Assembly (NCBI GenBank): GCA_900550545.1 | Contig: URSS01000010.1 | Span: forward strand, 4,819-68,818 | Reading direction: 5' to 3' | Origin: an uncultured Lachnobacterium sp. | Lineage (GTDB): Bacteria; Bacillota; Clostridia; Lachnospirales; Lachnospiraceae | DNA length: 64,000 bases | Shown here: positions 53,638 through 61,448 of the stretch, piece after piece | Position numbering within the stretch: position 1 is the stretch's first letter | How the letters are laid out: every line of letters starts with the position of its first letter | The notes under the pieces: generated by a model | What the model saw: only the letters and a program-made list of their open reading frames with translations | What the model was told of the DNA's origin: nothing | Databases searched by the model: none | Position numbers and translations under genes: made by a program

Positions 53638-54252
53638 TTACAACTCCGCCATCAGAAAATTCAGAGAACCCTTTGGGTTCTCTGTTCCTTTTTCCAGAAG
53701 TGAAATCAGTCCACAGATGGTATCTTCAATCTCTTCTTTGCTGGAAGGAACCAGCGTATTATCCAGTTTTACCGTTAATATAATCAATACAATCTCAGCC
53801 AGTGCTTCGGGATGTTCGCAGTGTATGACATTTGTCTGTGTACCCTGTCGGATGATTTCCGCAAGGACTGGCTTTAATTCGCTGATCAGATGATGCATAT
53901 ATTTCTGATGGAGAAAAGCTTTCTCCTGGGCAGCGGCTCCGGTTCCGACCTCTGTTTTAAGAAAGGCAGAAGAGGAATTCCGACAGGCCTGAAAAATCAT
54001 GGCCATACGGGTAAATGGCGAGATGTCCGTCTGCTCCGCGAGATGCTTGGCCGTATCCAAAGGCGCCTCATAGCTTCGTTTGACCAACGCTTCAAGGATT
54101 GCTTCTTTGGAAGGAAAGTAGTAGTAAATGCTTCCTTTGCCGATTCCTGCGGTCTGTGCAATCTCGCTGACCGATATCGTAGAAAGTTCTTTCGTCACAA
54201 GAAGGGACTGCAATGCATCTAAAATTTTATCGTATTTCATCTGTTTTGGCAT
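53638..54252 (-). CDS. TetR-family transcriptional regulator
   Basis: 204 aa from the ATG at 54252 (MPKQMKYDKILDALQSLLVTKELSTISVSEIAQTAGIGKGSIYYYFPSKEAILEAL). That stretch is a canonical TetR helix-turn-helix. GTG 54264 overlaps the AGGTG site and is rejected. The C-terminal ligand domain is not recognisable in detail. It is divergent from the cluster at 54460, and two 15-bp palindromes of TetR type lie between them, so it is very likely the cluster's repressor. Confidence 0.93.
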   Translation of the reverse strand: MPKQMKYDKILDALQSLLVTKELSTISVSEIAQTAGIGKGSIYYYFPSKEAILEALVKRSYEAPLDTAKHLAEQTDISPFTRMAMIFQACRNSSSAFLKTEVGTGAAAQEKAFLHQKYMHHLISELKPVLAEIIRQGTQTNVIHCEHPEALAEIVLIILTVKLDNTLVPSSKEEIEDTICGLISLLEKGTENPKGSLNFLMAEL

Positions 54253-54375
54253 ATTTTTTATCACCTGTCATATATGAGTATTCCTCTGTATCATAACACA
54301 TCCCCAAAAAAAACGCGACGTAATATTATACAAAAAACCAGATAATGTCCCCTTTTATTCTTACAGAATGAATAA

Positions 54376-54433
54376 TTGACCGTCGGTCGAAAAAGTGATA
54401 AGTTAAATATATAGCAAATCGACCGATGGTCGA
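54376..54433. promoter_or_regulatory. Two TetR-type operators before the condensation/ligase cluster
   Basis: TTGACCGTCGGTCGAA at 54376-54391 and TCGACCGATGGTCGA at 54419-54433; both are near-perfect palindromes around GACC/GGTC. The first contains a -35-like TTGACC. They sit 27 bp or more from the ATG at 54460. Confidence 0.8.
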
Positions 54434-54459
54434 AAATATATGAAAAGAAGGAAAAAATT

Positions 54460-54792
54460 ATGAAATATGCAGATATGTTTGCCAGAGTAAAAGGCATGTT
54501 CATGCAGGCAGATGTCAGTGATATCACAGAGCATCTGGCTTATCAGTTCAATATTACAGGAGAGGCAGAAGGCATCTTTTATGTGGAAGTAAAAGAAGGA
54601 AAGCTTTATGTAGAACCTTATGAATATTTTGACCGGGATGCAATCTTTATCTGTTCGTCAGAGACATTGTTTAAACTGGCAGAGGGAAAGACCGATCCGA
54701 TTCTGGCATTTACCACAGGAAAATTAAAAGTAGAAGGAAATATTGATAAGGCACTTCGCCTGAAGGAACTCATCGACAGTAAGAAAGCATAG
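54460..54792 (+). CDS. SCP2 sterol/lipid-carrier domain protein
   Basis: 110 aa, about the size of a single SCP2 domain. Contains the SCP2-type strand pattern ITGEAEGIFYVEVKEGKLYVEPYEYFDRDAIFICSSETLFKLAEGKTDPILAFTTGKLKVEGNIDKALRLKEL. SCP2 domains hold hydrophobic molecules such as acyl chains. First gene after the TetR operators and 7 bp before a hydrolase, suggesting a lipid-related role in this cluster. Confidence 0.87.
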   Translation: MKYADMFARVKGMFMQADVSDITEHLAYQFNITGEAEGIFYVEVKEGKLYVEPYEYFDRDAIFICSSETLFKLAEGKTDPILAFTTGKLKVEGNIDKALRLKELIDSKKA

Positions 54793-54799
54793 GTGAAAA

Positions 54800-55744
54800 A
54801 TGATGTGGAAGATTGTGGCAGTGGCAGGCCTGGCCGGACTTGCGTTGGCAGAGGCCGGGGGCTGTACATATTTTTACCGAAGAACTATGATGCGCTATAA
54901 CGCAAAGCGGGAACGCACGATGAAGATGTCCGGTGTCAATTGGGAACAGTATTATGAACAGATCGAACCAAAGCGGGAATGGATGATGCAGCAGCCACAT
55001 GAGGATGTATGGATCCGTTCCGATGACGGTCTGCGGCTTCATGCCACATATTTTAAGGGGGCAGAAGGAAAAAAGGCAGTTATCTGTTTTCACGGATACA
55101 CGAGTGACGGACTATCGGATTATGGAAGTCTGTCCAATTACTATCTGAAACGGGGATTTCGTATGTTGCTTGTGGATGCCAGAGCCCACGGACAAAGTGA
55201 AGGAAAATACATAGGCTTTGGAAACAAAGACCGCTACGATGCGTTGGGCTGGATCTTGTGGATGATTCAAAAAGTCGGGGAAGATGCAGAGATTGTGCTG
55301 CACGGTGATTCAATGGGAGGAGCCACAGTCCTGATGGCCAGCGGACTGGATCTGCCAAAAGAAGTAAAGGCAATCGTCTCTGACTGCGCATTTACTTCGC
55401 CAAAGGCAGTGTTTACGCATGTACTGCATACTATGTATCATATGCCGGCATTTCCAATGATTCCGATTGCGGATGCAGTCAACCGGAAAAAAGCAGGATA
55501 TGGACTCGATGACTGCAATGCCGCGCGGGAAGTGCGAAAGGCGAAGGTACCGATTTTATTTATCCATGGCGACAGCGACAGTTTTGTACCTTGTCACATG
55601 TGTGAAGAACTATACGAAAACTGCGCCTCACAGAAAATGAAACTTATCGTAAAAGGCGCAGGACATTGTGAGAGCTATTACAAAGAAACAGAGCAGTTTG
55701 AAAAAGCACTGGATGAATTATGCCGGAAAGGAGCTATCAATTGA
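54800..55744 (+). CDS. Alpha/beta hydrolase, membrane-anchored
   Basis: 314 aa. N-terminal hydrophobic segment (IVAVAGLAGLALAEAGG), then an alpha/beta hydrolase fold with nucleophile Ser171 in GDSMGG, probable acid Asp260 in HGDSDSFVP, and His289 in GAGHCES. Oxyanion block FHGYTSDG. It could act as thioesterase or acyltransferase for the carrier-bound product of the cluster; this is inference. The stop overlaps the next start by one base. Confidence 0.9.
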   Translation: MMWKIVAVAGLAGLALAEAGGCTYFYRRTMMRYNAKRERTMKMSGVNWEQYYEQIEPKREWMMQQPHEDVWIRSDDGLRLHATYFKGAEGKKAVICFHGYTSDGLSDYGSLSNYYLKRGFRMLLVDARAHGQSEGKYIGFGNKDRYDALGWILWMIQKVGEDAEIVLHGDSMGGATVLMASGLDLPKEVKAIVSDCAFTSPKAVFTHVLHTMYHMPAFPMIPIADAVNRKKAGYGLDDCNAAREVRKAKVPILFIHGDSDSFVPCHMCEELYENCASQKMKLIVKGAGHCESYYKETEQFEKALDELCRKGAIN

Positions 55745-57159
55745 TGAAAACAAGAAATGGATTTCAGGTATATCCGCTTACCGTAGCACAGAAATTTCAT
55801 TTATTTTATCTGCCATACTGCCCGAATGCGGCAGTGCTCAATATTGGAACAAGTCTGACGATTGGAACAGAAGTGGATTTTGATGTACTTCGCGAGGCTA
55901 TTTACAAGGCTTATGAGCGCAATGAAGGAATGCGCATCCGTTTTACGAAAGATGAAGATGGCACCTGTTATCAGTATGTGGTAGACAGCGAGACCGATAA
56001 AAAGGAACGGATGATTGACTTTGTGGATTTTTCTGACAAAACAATGGAAGAAGCTGCACAAATCATGCAGAAATGGACCACGGTTCCTTTCGAATTTGAA
56101 GATTCACCGATGAACAAAATTGTCATGATTCATACACCGGACGGATTCAATGGCGTTTATTTTCTGGGGCATCATATGGTTGTGGATGCACAGTCGCTCA
56201 TTGCTTTTTTGAAAGATATCATTGAGATATACTGCAATGCAAAGTACGAGGGCGTGCCTTATCCGAAAGAAATGTGTTCCTATATTGAACAGCTGAAAAA
56301 AGATCTTCTGTACGAAGCAGGCAGCAAAGCACAGCAGAAGGACCGCGAATTTTTTGAAAATATCATTCGACAGTCGGAGCCGGTATATAACGGAATCAAA
56401 GGAACCGGAAAGCTTGAGGCAGCAAGAAAGATGTTTCATGCACCGAAGCTTCGCACGGCATTCAATGCGACCGATGATGTGAAATCGGCTTTGGATATCT
56501 TTCATCTCGAGGAGGAACCGACCCGAAGGCTGATGGATTTCTGCAAAGAATATCATATCTCGCTGGCATGTCTGCTGCTCATGGGACTGCGTACTTATTT
56601 CCAGAAAGAAAATGGACAGGACGATGTGTCGATCAACAATGCCATCGCCAGACGTGCAACATTAAAAGAAAAGAAGAGCGGTGGAACAAGAATTCATTCG
56701 TTCCCGTTCCGCACGATTTTTTCAAAGGATATGAAATTTATTGATGCAATCTATGCCATAAGGGATAAACAAAACGAGCTGTTCCGCCATGCAAATTACA
56801 ATCCGACCGAGTATTTTGCGTATCGTTCCAAAGTGTACAAACAGCCGAAAGCGGGACTGACCTATGAGCCAATGTCTCTGACGTATCAGCCGATGACCTT
56901 GCGGGAAAAAGGACTTGATGATATGGGTGGCATTCCGTATAAGACAAAGTGGTATCCGAACGGAATGACCACACAGGCAATGTATCTGACGGTGATGCAT
57001 CGGCCGGAGGACAACGGATTGGATTTCAATTTTGAACATCAGGTAAAAGCGGTAAGCAGAAAAGACCTGGAATACCTGTATTATTACCTTTGCAAAATCA
57101 TGTTCAAAGGTGCAGAAAATCCGCAGCTTACGATTGGTGAGATCATTCAGTTAGTGTAG
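55744..57159 (+). CDS. Stand-alone condensation-domain protein (NRPS C-domain type)
   Basis: 471 aa from ATG 55744, translationally coupled to the hydrolase (TGATG). Active-site motif HHMVVDA, with His143, His144 and Asp148, fits the HHxxxDG condensation motif with Ala in place of Gly. Such domains join an acyl or aminoacyl group on a carrier to an amine, or to another acceptor. It is a full-length C domain alone, not part of a module. The carrier and an activating ligase are encoded next. Confidence 0.9.
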   Translation: MKTRNGFQVYPLTVAQKFHLFYLPYCPNAAVLNIGTSLTIGTEVDFDVLREAIYKAYERNEGMRIRFTKDEDGTCYQYVVDSETDKKERMIDFVDFSDKTMEEAAQIMQKWTTVPFEFEDSPMNKIVMIHTPDGFNGVYFLGHHMVVDAQSLIAFLKDIIEIYCNAKYEGVPYPKEMCSYIEQLKKDLLYEAGSKAQQKDREFFENIIRQSEPVYNGIKGTGKLEAARKMFHAPKLRTAFNATDDVKSALDIFHLEEEPTRRLMDFCKEYHISLACLLLMGLRTYFQKENGQDDVSINNAIARRATLKEKKSGGTRIHSFPFRTIFSKDMKFIDAIYAIRDKQNELFRHANYNPTEYFAYRSKVYKQPKAGLTYEPMSLTYQPMTLREKGLDDMGGIPYKTKWYPNGMTTQAMYLTVMHRPEDNGLDFNFEHQVKAVSRKDLEYLYYYLCKIMFKGAENPQLTIGEIIQLV

Positions 57160-57174
57160 AAAAAGGAGAGAGTT

Positions 57175-57396
57175 ATGTTTGAACAGTTAGTGGACATTAT
57201 ATGTAACTATGTCGAGGTAGAGCCGGAAAATGTGCATCCGGAGTCTCGTTTTATGGAAGATCTTGGATTTACGTCCTTTGATTTTATGAGCATGTTAGGA
57301 GAGATTGAGGAAACGTTCGACGTCGAACTCGAACAGGAAAAAGCAGCTGGTATCCGCACGGTGCAGGAAGCGGTCGATTATCTGGAAACATTGTAA
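57175..57396 (+). CDS. Acyl/peptidyl carrier protein
   Basis: 73 aa, four-helix carrier fold. Phosphopantetheine attachment at Ser34 in LGFTSFDFM (a TS-F variant of the usual DSLD). Acidic, as normal for carriers. The dedicated carrier of this cluster; ATG 57175 follows AAAGGAGAG. Confidence 0.93.
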   Translation: MFEQLVDIICNYVEVEPENVHPESRFMEDLGFTSFDFMSMLGEIEETFDVELEQEKAAGIRTVQEAVDYLETL

Positions 57397-57418
57397 GTCC
57401 AATCGGAAGGAGAAAATT

Positions 57419-58990
57419 ATGGAATATCGTATCTATCATACAATCAAAGAAATCGTAAAGCATGCAGAAGATACCTACGGCTCCTGCGATGCGGTGCGAT
57501 ACAAAACCGGCAAAGACACGATTGAGGCAAAAACATATCGGCAGATTGGAAAGGATAGCCGGCATTTTTCCAATGCAATTGAAAAACTCGGACAGCAGGG
57601 CGCGCACATTGCATTGATCGGTGTGACTTCTTATCCGTGGCTTGTTTCGTATTTTGGAATCGTAAACGGCGGCAGTGTGGCGGTACCGCTGGATGTGGCA
57701 CTTCCGGCAGAGGAACTGTGCGAGCTGATGCGCCGGGCAGATGTCACGATGCTTGTGGTGGATGACATTCGAAAAGATGTGGTTGAAGCTGCAAAAAATA
57801 CTTGTCCGTTTTTGCAATATATCGTATCCATGGGGCAGGAACCCGTTGAAGGTTGTCTGTCAATGAAAGATCTGCTCGCAGAGAGAGCAGAAGATATTCG
57901 TGTGGAAAATACAGAAAGCACCCGTGCAGAAAATGCAAAAGGTACCGGTACAGAAAAAGAAATCGATCCGGATGCGCTTTGTACGATCATGTTTACTTCC
58001 GGAACAACAGGAAAAAGCAAAGGTGTGATGCTGACCCAGCGAAATCTTGCGGAAAATGCGACCTGTCTGGATATGAAGATCGAAGAAAATTCGGTAATTT
58101 TATCTGTGCTTCCGATTCATCATGCATACTGTCTGAGCATGGATATCTTAAAAGGATTTTCGGTGGGAAGCACGATCTGTATCAACGATTCGCTCATGCG
58201 CGTGGCGAGAAATATACAATTGTTCCGGCCGCAGATCATGCTGATGGTTCCGCTGATGATCGAAAGCCTTGCAAAGAAGTTGGAGGCTGCAGAAGGACTT
58301 CCGGCAGAAGTTGTAAAAGAGAAAGTGTTCGGTGCACAGTTCCATACAATTTTCAGCGGAGGTGCGTATCTGAATCCAGAGTACATTGACCTGTTTGCAC
58401 GTTATGGAATTTCGGTGCTTCAGGGCTATGGAATGACGGAGTGTGCACCGGTCATCGCAACGACGGTCGCATGGAACCAGAAGAAAGATTCCGTCGGACA
58501 GCTGCTTCCAAACTGCGAGGCAAAGTCGGTGGACGGTGAACTTTGGGTGCGGGGCAGCAGTGTGATGTCCGGTTATTATAAAATGCCGGAGGAGACAGCG
58601 GCAGCATTGGAAGACGGCTGGCTGAAAACCGGTGATCTGGGTTATGTGGATGATGAGGGCTTTGTCTATCTGACCGGCCGAAAGAAGAATCTGATCATTA
58701 CCAAAAACGGAGAAAATGTCTCGCCGGAAGAAATCGAAAATAAACTGAGCATAAAGCGACTTGTGGCAGAGGTTCTTGTGCGAGAGGCAGAGGGCGTCAT
58801 CGAGGCAGAGATATTCCCGGATCATGAATATGCCACGAAAGCAGGCATAGAAGATGTGCCGGCAAAGCTGCAGGAAATCATCGACAGTTACAATAAAGAT
58901 GTTCCGGCATACAAGCGCGTGTTTCGCCTGAAAGTGCGAAAGGAAGAATTCCCAAAGACTGCGTCGCGGAAAATAAAAAGAAAAATCTAA
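57419..58990 (+). CDS. Adenylate-forming acyl/amino-acid ligase (AMP-binding)
   Basis: 523 aa from ATG 57419 behind GGAAGGAG. P-loop-like TIMFTSGTTGKSKGV at 190-204, GYGMTECAPV, WLKTGDLGYVDD, and the C-terminal lysine in PKTASRKIKRKI. It could activate a fatty acid or an amino acid and load the carrier next door. A Glu/Thr/Asn-rich insert at about residues 158-185 is unusual for the family. Last gene of the cluster; no terminator is visible before the next promoter. Confidence 0.92.
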   Translation: MEYRIYHTIKEIVKHAEDTYGSCDAVRYKTGKDTIEAKTYRQIGKDSRHFSNAIEKLGQQGAHIALIGVTSYPWLVSYFGIVNGGSVAVPLDVALPAEELCELMRRADVTMLVVDDIRKDVVEAAKNTCPFLQYIVSMGQEPVEGCLSMKDLLAERAEDIRVENTESTRAENAKGTGTEKEIDPDALCTIMFTSGTTGKSKGVMLTQRNLAENATCLDMKIEENSVILSVLPIHHAYCLSMDILKGFSVGSTICINDSLMRVARNIQLFRPQIMLMVPLMIESLAKKLEAAEGLPAEVVKEKVFGAQFHTIFSGGAYLNPEYIDLFARYGISVLQGYGMTECAPVIATTVAWNQKKDSVGQLLPNCEAKSVDGELWVRGSSVMSGYYKMPEETAAALEDGWLKTGDLGYVDDEGFVYLTGRKKNLIITKNGENVSPEEIENKLSIKRLVAEVLVREAEGVIEAEIFPDHEYATKAGIEDVPAKLQEIIDSYNKDVPAYKRVFRLKVRKEEFPKTASRKIKRKI

Positions 58991-58994
58991 AAAG

Positions 58995-59024
58995 TTGGAA
59001 ATCGAACATACTTTCTGATATAAT
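58995..59024 (+). promoter_or_regulatory. Promoter of the Y-family polymerase with an embedded LexA box
   Basis: TTGGAA at 58995-59000 and TATAAT at 59019-59024, 18 bp apart. Inside the spacer is CGAACATACTTTCT at 59003-59016, which fits 12 of 14 positions of the Gram-positive SOS box CGAACRNRYGTTYC. Binding of LexA there would block RNA polymerase. Confidence 0.75.
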
Positions 59025-59102
59025 GGAATGCGGATGTGGCATGTAATTTCTGTCATAAGGAGGGAATTACGAAGCACATCCACATTTATTAGGAGGTATC
59101 AG

Positions 59103-60623
59103 ATGGAAGAACAGCACATCTATATTGCAATTGATCTGAAATCATTTTATGCTTCGGTAGAGTGCGTCGAGCGCGAACTCGATCCTCTGACCACCCATCT
59201 TGTCGTGGCGGATGCAAGCCGCACGGAGAAGACGATCTGCCTTGCAGTATCCCCATCTCTGAAAGCATACGGGATACCGGGGCGGGCGAGACTGTTCGAA
59301 GTGGTGCAGCGCATCCGGCAGGTGAACAGGGAGCGTGTACGCAAAGCACCGGGGCAGAAGTTTACAGGAACATCCCATTTTATAGAAGAACTGAATCAGC
59401 ATCCGGAACTTGGTGTCGATTATATCGTAGCGCCGCCGCGCATGGCTTTTTATATGGATTACAGCACAAGAATTTATGATGTATATCTGCGCTATGTGGC
59501 ACCGGAGGACATTCATGTGTACTCCATCGACGAAGTGTTCATGGATGTGACACATTATCTGAAAACCTATCAGATGACAGCAAAGCAGCTGGCATCAAAG
59601 ATCATTATGGAAATCTATCGTGACACCGGAATTACTGCGACGGGCGGTATCGGTACAAATCTGTATCTGTGCAAAGTCGCAATGGATATTATGGCAAAGC
59701 ATGCCTATCCGGATGAGAACGGCGTGCGCATTGCTTTTCTCGATGAGATGACATACCGCAAATATTTGTGGGATCATCGGCCGTTGACCGACTTTTGGCG
59801 GGTAGGACATGGATATGCAAAAAAGCTTCAGGAAGCGGGCCTTTATACGATGGGCGATATTGCGCGTTGCTCAATCGGAAAGCCGGGCGAGTTTCACAAC
59901 GAGGAACTGCTGTACCGCATGTTTGGCGTGAATGCGGAGCTTCTGATCGACCATGCCTGGGGATATGAACCGGTGACCATGGATCTGATCAAGGCCTATA
60001 AGCCGCAGTCGAACAGTCTGGGCAGTGGACAGGTTCTGCAGTGTCCGTATGATTTTGAAAAGGCAAAACTCATCGTGCGCGAGATGACGGATCTTCTCGT
60101 TTTGGATCTGGTGGATAAGAAACTTGTTACCGATCAGATGGTGCTCACGGTAGGGTATGATATTGAAAACTTGTCTGATGCCAGGAACAGTTATCGGGGC
60201 GAGGTCAAAGTAGACCGATACGGAAGAAGTGTGCCGAAGCATGCGCATGGCACCACGAATCTCACGGAGCCGACATCCTCCACGAAGCGGATTATAGATG
60301 CAGTCATGAAGCTTTATGATGAGATCGTTAATCCGAAGCTTCTCGTCCGCAGGATCAATATTACAGCGAATCACCTTGAGGAAGAAACGAAAGCAAAAGA
60401 AGCGGCATCCTTCGAACAGCTGGACCTGTTCACAGATTACGATGCCCTGACCAAAGAACGTGAAGAGGAGAATGCGAAGCTTGAAAAGGAGCGAAAGTTG
60501 CAGGAAGCGATGCTCAGTGTAAAAAAACGTTATGGAAAGAATGCCATGTTAAAAGGCATGAATTTGCTCGATGGGGCAACCACCATGGAGCGTAACCGCC
60601 AGATCGGTGGACACAAGGCATAA
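59103..60623 (+). CDS. Y-family (UmuC/UvrX-type) translesion DNA polymerase
   Basis: 506 aa from ATG 59103 behind GGAGG. Catalytic DLKSFYASVE near residue 10 and YSIDEVFMDVT near 142 supply the acidic metal ligands. Then a GTNLYLCKVAMDIMAKHAY block, the little-finger domain, and a charged C-terminal extension. Error-prone bypass polymerase induced by SOS, given the LexA box upstream. Followed by a small gene that often goes with this polymerase type in Clostridia. Confidence 0.94.
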   Translation: MEEQHIYIAIDLKSFYASVECVERELDPLTTHLVVADASRTEKTICLAVSPSLKAYGIPGRARLFEVVQRIRQVNRERVRKAPGQKFTGTSHFIEELNQHPELGVDYIVAPPRMAFYMDYSTRIYDVYLRYVAPEDIHVYSIDEVFMDVTHYLKTYQMTAKQLASKIIMEIYRDTGITATGGIGTNLYLCKVAMDIMAKHAYPDENGVRIAFLDEMTYRKYLWDHRPLTDFWRVGHGYAKKLQEAGLYTMGDIARCSIGKPGEFHNEELLYRMFGVNAELLIDHAWGYEPVTMDLIKAYKPQSNSLGSGQVLQCPYDFEKAKLIVREMTDLLVLDLVDKKLVTDQMVLTVGYDIENLSDARNSYRGEVKVDRYGRSVPKHAHGTTNLTEPTSSTKRIIDAVMKLYDEIVNPKLLVRRINITANHLEEETKAKEAASFEQLDLFTDYDALTKEREEENAKLEKERKLQEAMLSVKKRYGKNAMLKGMNLLDGATTMERNRQIGGHKA

Positions 60624-60685
60624 GTAATACGAGAATAAGAGGATAAGGAATAAGATATAAGAATGTATGATATAGGGAGCGCGCT

Positions 60686-60937
60686 ATGAGTGATATCTAT
60701 AATATCAAGACAACAAACAAATATGAAGATATTATCCATTTGCAGCATCCGACATCCGCAAATCATCCGCAGATGCCGATTGAGGACAGGGCGGCGCAGT
60801 TTTCGCCTTTTGCGGCTCTGACCGGACATGAGGATGCTATCCGGGAAACACAGCGGCGGATGGAGGAACGGTTCCGGAAGATGGAACCGGGGAATGGAGA
60901 GAGAATAGAAGATGACAAGGGAGAAGCAGGCGGATGA
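60686..60937 (+). CDS. Small conserved protein beside the UmuC-type polymerase
   Basis: 83 aa. The central block HPQMPIEDRAAQFSPFAALTGHEDAI is of a type that recurs next to UmuC-like polymerases in Clostridia (my recollection, not checked). Helical, charged C-terminus. No membrane segment. ATG 60686 has a weak ribosome site (AGGGAGCG). It follows the polymerase by 62 bp, probably in the same SOS transcript; it may be an accessory factor like UmuD or YolD. Unproven. Confidence 0.78.
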   Translation: MSDIYNIKTTNKYEDIIHLQHPTSANHPQMPIEDRAAQFSPFAALTGHEDAIRETQRRMEERFRKMEPGNGERIEDDKGEAGG

Positions 60938-60960
60938 TACTATGCATCCGCTTGGGCGTG

Positions 60961-60988
60961 AAAGTGTGCAGTAAGTGCACACTTTATT
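60961..60988 (+). terminator. Terminator after the polymerase unit
   Basis: AAAGTGTGCA (60961-60970), loop GTAAG, TGCACACTTT (60976-60985), then a short T-rich tail. 10-bp perfect stem. Confidence 0.75.
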
Positions 60989-60995
60989 TCTTTGG

Positions 60996-61225
60996 CGGGG
61001 TACATAGCAAAAAATTTTTCTCTGGGACCCTGTTTTGGGCAAAAAAAGATTATCAATCTTGCTCTCAGGGGTATATGCGGAAAAATTGTAAGCAGGTACC
61101 CCGCTTTCTTATCAAATGCGGGGTATTTTGAAATACTTTTTTTGCATAGACCCTCCCACCAGTAATTTTAAAGCATTTTGAGGGAAAATGGGGTACAGGA
61201 GAAGGATTTTTTTCTATAGACCCCA
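60996..61225. repeat. Palindromic ~230-bp repeat element, copy 1
   Basis: Begins GGGGTACATAGCAAAAAATT and ends ...TTTTTTTCTATAGACCCC, so the ends are inverted repeats of about 20 bp. Inside are TACCCCGC / GCGGGGTA and further GGGGTATAT or AGACCCT half-sites. It shares its whole layout with copy 2 at 62985-63215, in the same orientation. Open frames in it are not conserved between copies. Looks like a small non-autonomous mobile element or a structured RNA element. Confidence 0.8.
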
Positions 61226-61229
61226 GGCC

Positions 61230-61290
61230 TGTTATAAACTTGAGGCGAAACCCCCATAGCTTGCTATGGGGATGAAAGCCGACCTTTTTC
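61230..61290 (+). other. Hairpin segment like an IS200/IS605 end, upstream of trpB
   Basis: CCCCATAG (61252-61259), loop CTTG, CTATGGGG (61264-61271), then ATGAAAGCCGACC and a T-run. The hairpin followed by a GATGAAAGCC-like tail recalls right ends of IS200/IS605 elements, but no transposase or TnpB frame is present. It could also simply be a terminator, as T-rich sequence follows. Confidence 0.4.
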
Positions 61291-61448
61291 TTTTTTTTAC
61301 TTGCTTTTAACATATATTAGATAAACGTATACGAAAAGGGGAGAACTATTTGCATTTACCATGAGGGTATGTTAACGTAGTTAATATAACGACATGCCAA
61401 GTCCTTTATAACACTTGGTTTAGCAAAGAGAGAAAGGAAAACTATATA

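Noticed and set aside
58148..59083. 311-aa open frame on the minus strand
   Set aside because: Opposite the adenylate-forming ligase, which has full family motifs; no ribosome site and Cys/His/Phe-rich shadow composition.
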